From: Candidatus Formimonas warabiya
Lineage (GTDB): Bacteria; Bacillota; Dehalobacteriia; Dehalobacteriales; Dehalobacteriaceae
Assembly (NCBI RefSeq): GCF_002777255.1
Contig: NZ_CP017634.1
Span: 1,996,903 to 2,060,902, forward strand
Direction: 5' to 3'
Length of the DNA stretch: 64,000 nucleotides
The position numbers and the translations under genes are program-made. This document shows, one piece after another, positions 60,768 through 64,000 of this stretch (position 1 is its first letter; every line of letters starts with the position of its first letter). The notes beneath the pieces were generated by a model. The model was not told where the DNA came from. It did not search any database and saw nothing but the letters and a program-made list of their open reading frames with translations.

Positions 60768-62018
60768 TTAAAGTTTACCTGCTTTTTTGGCGCGCAGGAT
60801 AGTCAAAAGTCGTTCCTGTTCGTTATTGACGATCATGACTCCTTCATCCACGCCCATTCCCGGCTTCCCTGCCATGGCAAAGGGTTGCGTGGCCAGGGCC
60901 AAGTTAACACAGACAACAGCCGATTTATCAGTTTCATTGCAGGTACCGCCCTGGTAGGCTAAAACACCATGTGCCTTGCAATACAACACGGCTTCTACGA
61001 TGTTGTTGATACCGCCCAAGTCGATCGTTTTAACCTGAACCATATCAGCAGCCTTTTCATCCACCCAGACTTTGATTTCTTCATAGGTATTCGCATATTC
61101 ATCAATAATCAGCTTAAGGGCGGATCCGGCTGCATCCAGTTTTTTGCGCATATATTTAAAAGCCTGCAATTGCCCTTCGTTAGATTTCATGTCCACCGGC
61201 ATTTCAACGAATACTTCAAAAGGCTTACAAGCCTTCTCAACCTGGAGGAGATATTCCGTCACCCGGTCCAGATCATTATTAAAAGCCTTCCCCATGCACC
61301 CATAGACGTCAAAACGGAGCACCGGACGATAACCCTCAGGTCCGATGTCCAGAATGCGATTCACTACCCACTTAACCCAGTTTAAAAATATTTCTCCGTC
61401 TTTCCCAAGCTTCTCTTCCACGTTATTGATCAGTCCATGAGGCATCATGCCGACCTGTTTGAGAATCATTTTATCCACGTTGGTATAGCGTTCGTCTCCT
61501 GACTGGGCATTAATCCGGACCGGCTTAAGTTCGAGGGTGAGTCCGTATTCCTCGGCAATTACTTCCGCCATGGTCAGGTGCCTGGCCTTCGCCACGGTTT
61601 CCAAAATGGCCTGAGTTACACCGTAGCGAATAGAGGCAGGAAGCTGCTCTCCATCTATTTTCATACGGTCAAACTCTTCCGCGGCCTGACGGAAACTGGT
61701 TATATCCTTTCCTTCAAACAAAGGAACAACCTTCTCTTCCAGCACCCGGATGATATCCTTAGACCGCATGGGAACTTCCCGCCCACCGCTGGCGGCATAC
61801 TGGGCAACGGCGCAGTCGCCATACACGATATCATTATTTTCCAGAATGAACATCACGGATACCGCCTCACCGGTTTGCCTGATAGTATCAAAGCCGGGGG
61901 TTCTTGGTTCCCCGCGATAAATAAAGCCGTCGGATTTGGCACCTTCCTTGATCGCTTCCTTGTCATCCATATAAAAGCCTGTAAATCCGGGCGCACATAG
62001 TACTTTTTTGATCTTCAT
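60768..62018 (-). CDS. Methylaspartate ammonia-lyase
   Basis: A protein of 416 residues that follows the Clostridium tetanomorphum enzyme along its whole length (M-K-I-K-K-V-L-C-A-P-G-F-T-G-F-Y). The catalytic residues are kept: H194 (M-P-H-G-L-I-N-N-V-E-E-K) and K330 (V-Q-V-K-T), with magnesium ligands D237, E272 and D306 and the G-G-T-C-N-E-T segment. It removes ammonia from 3-methylaspartate to give mesaconate. No glutamate mutase is in the window, so the origin of the methylaspartate is open. Confidence 0.93.
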   Translation of the reverse strand: MKIKKVLCAPGFTGFYMDDKEAIKEGAKSDGFIYRGEPRTPGFDTIRQTGEAVSVMFILENNDIVYGDCAVAQYAASGGREVPMRSKDIIRVLEEKVVPLFEGKDITSFRQAAEEFDRMKIDGEQLPASIRYGVTQAILETVAKARHLTMAEVIAEEYGLTLELKPVRINAQSGDERYTNVDKMILKQVGMMPHGLINNVEEKLGKDGEIFLNWVKWVVNRILDIGPEGYRPVLRFDVYGCMGKAFNNDLDRVTEYLLQVEKACKPFEVFVEMPVDMKSNEGQLQAFKYMRKKLDAAGSALKLIIDEYANTYEEIKVWVDEKAADMVQVKTIDLGGINNIVEAVLYCKAHGVLAYQGGTCNETDKSAVVCVNLALATQPFAMAGKPGMGVDEGVMIVNNEQERLLTILRAKKAGKL

Positions 62019-62090
62019 TTTGCAATTCCTCCGTTCGAAATTAATGTAAAAGAAATCCTATTACCGTGCTCTAAATTATTTTAATCCTTC

Positions 62091-63437
62091 TTAAGCGCAG
62101 CGTTTCCCGTCTTTCGCGACTCTTCTTCCGCCGATAAAGATTTGTTCCACCTTTGAAATTTCAGGATAGGAAGTAATTAAAACATCTGCCGTATAGCCCT
62201 TCTGGAGTAATCCCAAGTTGGGCGCAATGCCGGGAATCGCTTCCAGAACATTCTTAGTGCCCAAAGCAATTGCCTTTGGCAGTGAAATAACATGATGTTC
62301 GATGCCGTGCTGCATGGCTTCTAACATGGAATCAAAGCTCCCTGCGGCAAAGTCGGTAGAAATGATATCCACCACATCTTCTTTGAAGAAAGCAAACAGA
62401 TTATCGGGAACAGCTACCAGTCTTTTTGCGCCAAAAGGATCGTGAACAGCGGCATCAATGATGATGCCCGGATACTGGCGCAGTTTCTTCGTATTCTCCA
62501 AGCACTCTTCCAATGTAAAAAGATAATTTGAATGGGCCGCGATTAAGCGCTTCACCCCCACCCGGGCAATTTCATGCACCATCTTCATAGAAGTCGGGGC
62601 GTTATGGACTAAAAGAGGTACATCCAATTTTTGGGCCATCAGGGCGGCTTCCATGTAACCGTCCAAGGCTAACTTAACTGATGCTAAAGTTGTGGCGAAA
62701 ACAATATCTTTGGTTTGCTCCGGAGTTAGGAAGCCGTCCAGATGATGCTCTTTCAAAGCCTGGGCTACACGATCCCGGTCATAGTACGACCCCTCGATGT
62801 ATCTCCCCAAGACGGATAACTTCATGGCCCGAGCCTGTAAATAGTCCATATCCCTTCCGGTGGCGTTCTTGACTGCTTTAGGAATATAAAGATAATCTTG
62901 GCCGCCGCCACCCAACGTGTGACCGCCGCCAACTTCACCGATACAAATTGCCCCATCTTCAAACATTTTTTCCACAGTCATGAGGGCATGCTTCTGTTCC
63001 AATCCGCTCCCATCACACTTTAATCCGGCTTCATAATTAATCGGCATATGCGTGGTGGCAGTTTTTATCCGAATCGGATGGTTTTTTTGTGTTTCCTTTA
63101 CCTCATCCATAGTCACGAATCCATCCACATTCATTACCGTGGTATGTCCCTGCAGCAAGTTTCTGTCCAAAAGCTCCAGTATTCTCTCCCGCCCGTAATT
63201 TTGAGCGCCGCTGGCAAAAATCGGTCCAAAGGTGACACCGTGCTGATGGTGATTAATCATGCCGGGTAATATTGCTTTTCCTTCACAATTAATAACTTCT
63301 TCTGCATAATTTTCAATGCCAGGATCATACCCCTGCACTACATCGGATATCTTTTCCCCCTCAATGATTAATGAGCCTTTCTCCATTAATGTTTGCCCAT
63401 CCCCTGTTACTATTGTCCCATTCTTTAATACAAGCAT
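62091..63437 (-). CDS. Enamidase-like amidohydrolase
   Basis: A protein of 448 residues of the metal-dependent amidohydrolase superfamily. Metal ligands are in N-H-H-Q-H-G near residue 61, H-T-L-G-G-G near 173, L-L-V-H-N-A-P near 275, A-A-H-S-N near 297 and D-F-A-A-G near 362. The sequence resembles enamidase, which opens the reduced nicotinate ring, more than dihydroorotase or hydantoinase. It is the first gene after the sigma-54 promoter at 63491. Confidence 0.8.
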   Translation of the reverse strand: MLVLKNGTIVTGDGQTLMEKGSLIIEGEKISDVVQGYDPGIENYAEEVINCEGKAILPGMINHHQHGVTFGPIFASGAQNYGRERILELLDRNLLQGHTTVMNVDGFVTMDEVKETQKNHPIRIKTATTHMPINYEAGLKCDGSGLEQKHALMTVEKMFEDGAICIGEVGGGHTLGGGGQDYLYIPKAVKNATGRDMDYLQARAMKLSVLGRYIEGSYYDRDRVAQALKEHHLDGFLTPEQTKDIVFATTLASVKLALDGYMEAALMAQKLDVPLLVHNAPTSMKMVHEIARVGVKRLIAAHSNYLFTLEECLENTKKLRQYPGIIIDAAVHDPFGAKRLVAVPDNLFAFFKEDVVDIISTDFAAGSFDSMLEAMQHGIEHHVISLPKAIALGTKNVLEAIPGIAPNLGLLQKGYTADVLITSYPEISKVEQIFIGGRRVAKDGKRCA

Positions 63438-63490
63438 TGTCTATCCCTCCTTATAGCTATCACAAATGTAATTGTTTTGCATTGATATAC

Positions 63491-63506
63491 TGCAAACTTT
63501 ATGCCA
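63491..63506 (-). promoter_or_regulatory. Sigma-54 promoter of the amidohydrolase-to-citF unit
   Basis: The minus strand reads TGGCATAAAGTTTGCA, an exact match to TGGCAYR-N4-TTGCA, about 55 bases before the amidohydrolase start. The -24 part lies in one arm of an inverted repeat (63497-63510 with 63519-63532, 13 of 14 paired), so a regulator may compete with polymerase there. Confidence 0.8.
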
Positions 63507-63628
63507 AAACATTCCCCAGTTTTAGCATAAAGTGTGTAATATATATCTCTCACGGAAAACTGATATCAGATTAGTCGCCTAACGCCGGCTTTACGAATGC
63601 CCTCGTGTTAAAATATTGAACGTAACGT

Positions 63629-64000
63629 TTATTTATTTAACGTAAGCGTAGCCCGCCTAGGGTCAAAACAACAACCTACCCGCATCGATACGATCCTGAC
63701 TCCGCTGGCCCGCTGAGGTCCCACCTTCAGGAAAGTAGCTAATACGGTGTTTTTTCCTCCTAAGCCAAGGGGTCCGATGCCCGACTCATTAACAGCATCA
63801 GTAATCCTTTTTTCTAAATCACTCTGTACGGAAAAATCCCCCTCTTTTGCTGCTTCCAACGCGAGTGAAGCAGCTTCCACATTAGATCGGCCAATGCCGA
63901 ATATGAGAACGCACGGCAGGCAACCCAGTTTGTCGGCACCCTCCGTGGCCCATTGGACCATTTCTTTCAATACAACATCAAGGGAGTGCTGATGAAAGAT
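63629..64000 (-). CDS. Class I fumarase/mesaconase alpha subunit, partial
   Basis: The C-terminal 124 residues of a fumarase alpha-type protein; the start lies beyond the window. The frame is open to position 64000 (F-H-Q-H-S-L-D-V-V-L-K-E before the first methionine at 63970). Cluster cysteines appear in K-L-G-C-L-P-C and G-C-C-F-D-P-R-R. It is a distinct paralogue of the subunit at 34035. Upstream of the methylaspartate ammonia-lyase unit, it fits mesaconase, which hydrates mesaconate to citramalate. Confidence 0.85.
   Translation of the reverse strand: MFHQHSLDVVLKEMVQWATEGADKLGCLPCVLIFGIGRSNVEAASLALEAAKEGDFSVQSDLEKRITDAVNESGIGPLGLGGKNTVLATFLKVGPQRASGVRIVSMRVGCCFDPRRATLTLNK

Noticed and set aside
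48387-63437. Complete classical nicotinate fermentation cluster
   Set aside because: Genes for 2-(hydroxymethyl)glutarate dehydrogenase, methyleneglutarate mutase, methylitaconate isomerase, dimethylmaleate hydratase and dimethylmalate lyase are not in the window.

Overview
The window reads as chromosome of a strictly anaerobic, Gram-positive bacterium of the Clostridia, probably Peptococcaceae-like. The first 4 kb carry the conserved Firmicutes cell-division neighbourhood (pgeF, an HlyD-like membrane protein, yggS, sepF, proC, yggT). Ribosome binding sites are strong GGAGG types, and GTG and TTG starts are common. The rest is a dense catabolic region with iron-sulfur flavoproteins, CoA and corrinoid-type enzymes and no oxygen-dependent enzyme. 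Every gene I can support lies on the minus strand, so transcription runs from high to low coordinates. I see no rRNA, tRNA, CRISPR array, phage or intact insertion sequence; two short REP-like palindromic repeats are present.

From right to left there are four main catabolic units. (1) 63437 to 48387 is a twelve-gene, 15 kb unit behind a near-consensus sigma-54 promoter at 63491: an enamidase-like amidohydrolase, methylaspartate ammonia-lyase, a 6-hydroxynicotinate-reductase-like iron-sulfur protein, a UPF0280 protein, a three-subunit molybdenum hydroxylase, an Old-Yellow-Enzyme/GltD fusion, a methyltetrahydrofolate-methyltransferase-like protein and a citrate/citramalate lyase set (CitD, CitE, CitF). 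A fumarase/mesaconase alpha subunit lies just upstream and runs off the window. Together they suggest an N-heterocycle being hydroxylated, reduced and ring-opened, feeding a mesaconate, citramalate, acetate plus pyruvate route. (2) 44969 to 31323 is a second twelve-gene unit behind an FCD-type GntR regulator: a closely related CitDEF set, a TAXI-type TRAP transporter, an MmgE/PrpD protein, two-subunit fumarase, two fumarate-reductase-like flavoproteins, an iron-sulfur subunit and a ferredoxin-cytochrome b fusion. It looks like uptake and reductive or cleaving metabolism of C4 to C6 organic acids. (3) 30937 to 22224 holds a symporter with a previously overlooked 40-residue membrane partner, a sigma-54 activator, and a HyuA-HyuB-MttB operon. 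Two sigma-54 promoters and a shared 20-bp motif (18 of 20 identical) tie these into one regulon. (4) 18200 to about 4250 is a 14 kb unit controlled by a GntR/FCD protein: SDR and zinc dehydrogenases, a ribose-type ABC transporter, two histidinol-dehydrogenase paralogues, two imidazoleglycerol-phosphate-dehydratase paralogues with altered metal motifs, a lactate-racemase-family enzyme and the glycolate oxidase pair GlcDF. No other histidine-biosynthesis gene is present, so this looks like a catabolic pathway built from HisB and HisD folds, and it is the best candidate here for an undescribed system.

Between units 3 and 4 lie sucCD and a pyridoxamine-phosphate-oxidase-like protein; between units 1 and 2 lie a soluble chemoreceptor-like protein and an EamA exporter. 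Functions of the catabolic enzymes rest on family recognition and context; the exact substrates cannot be read from sequence alone.
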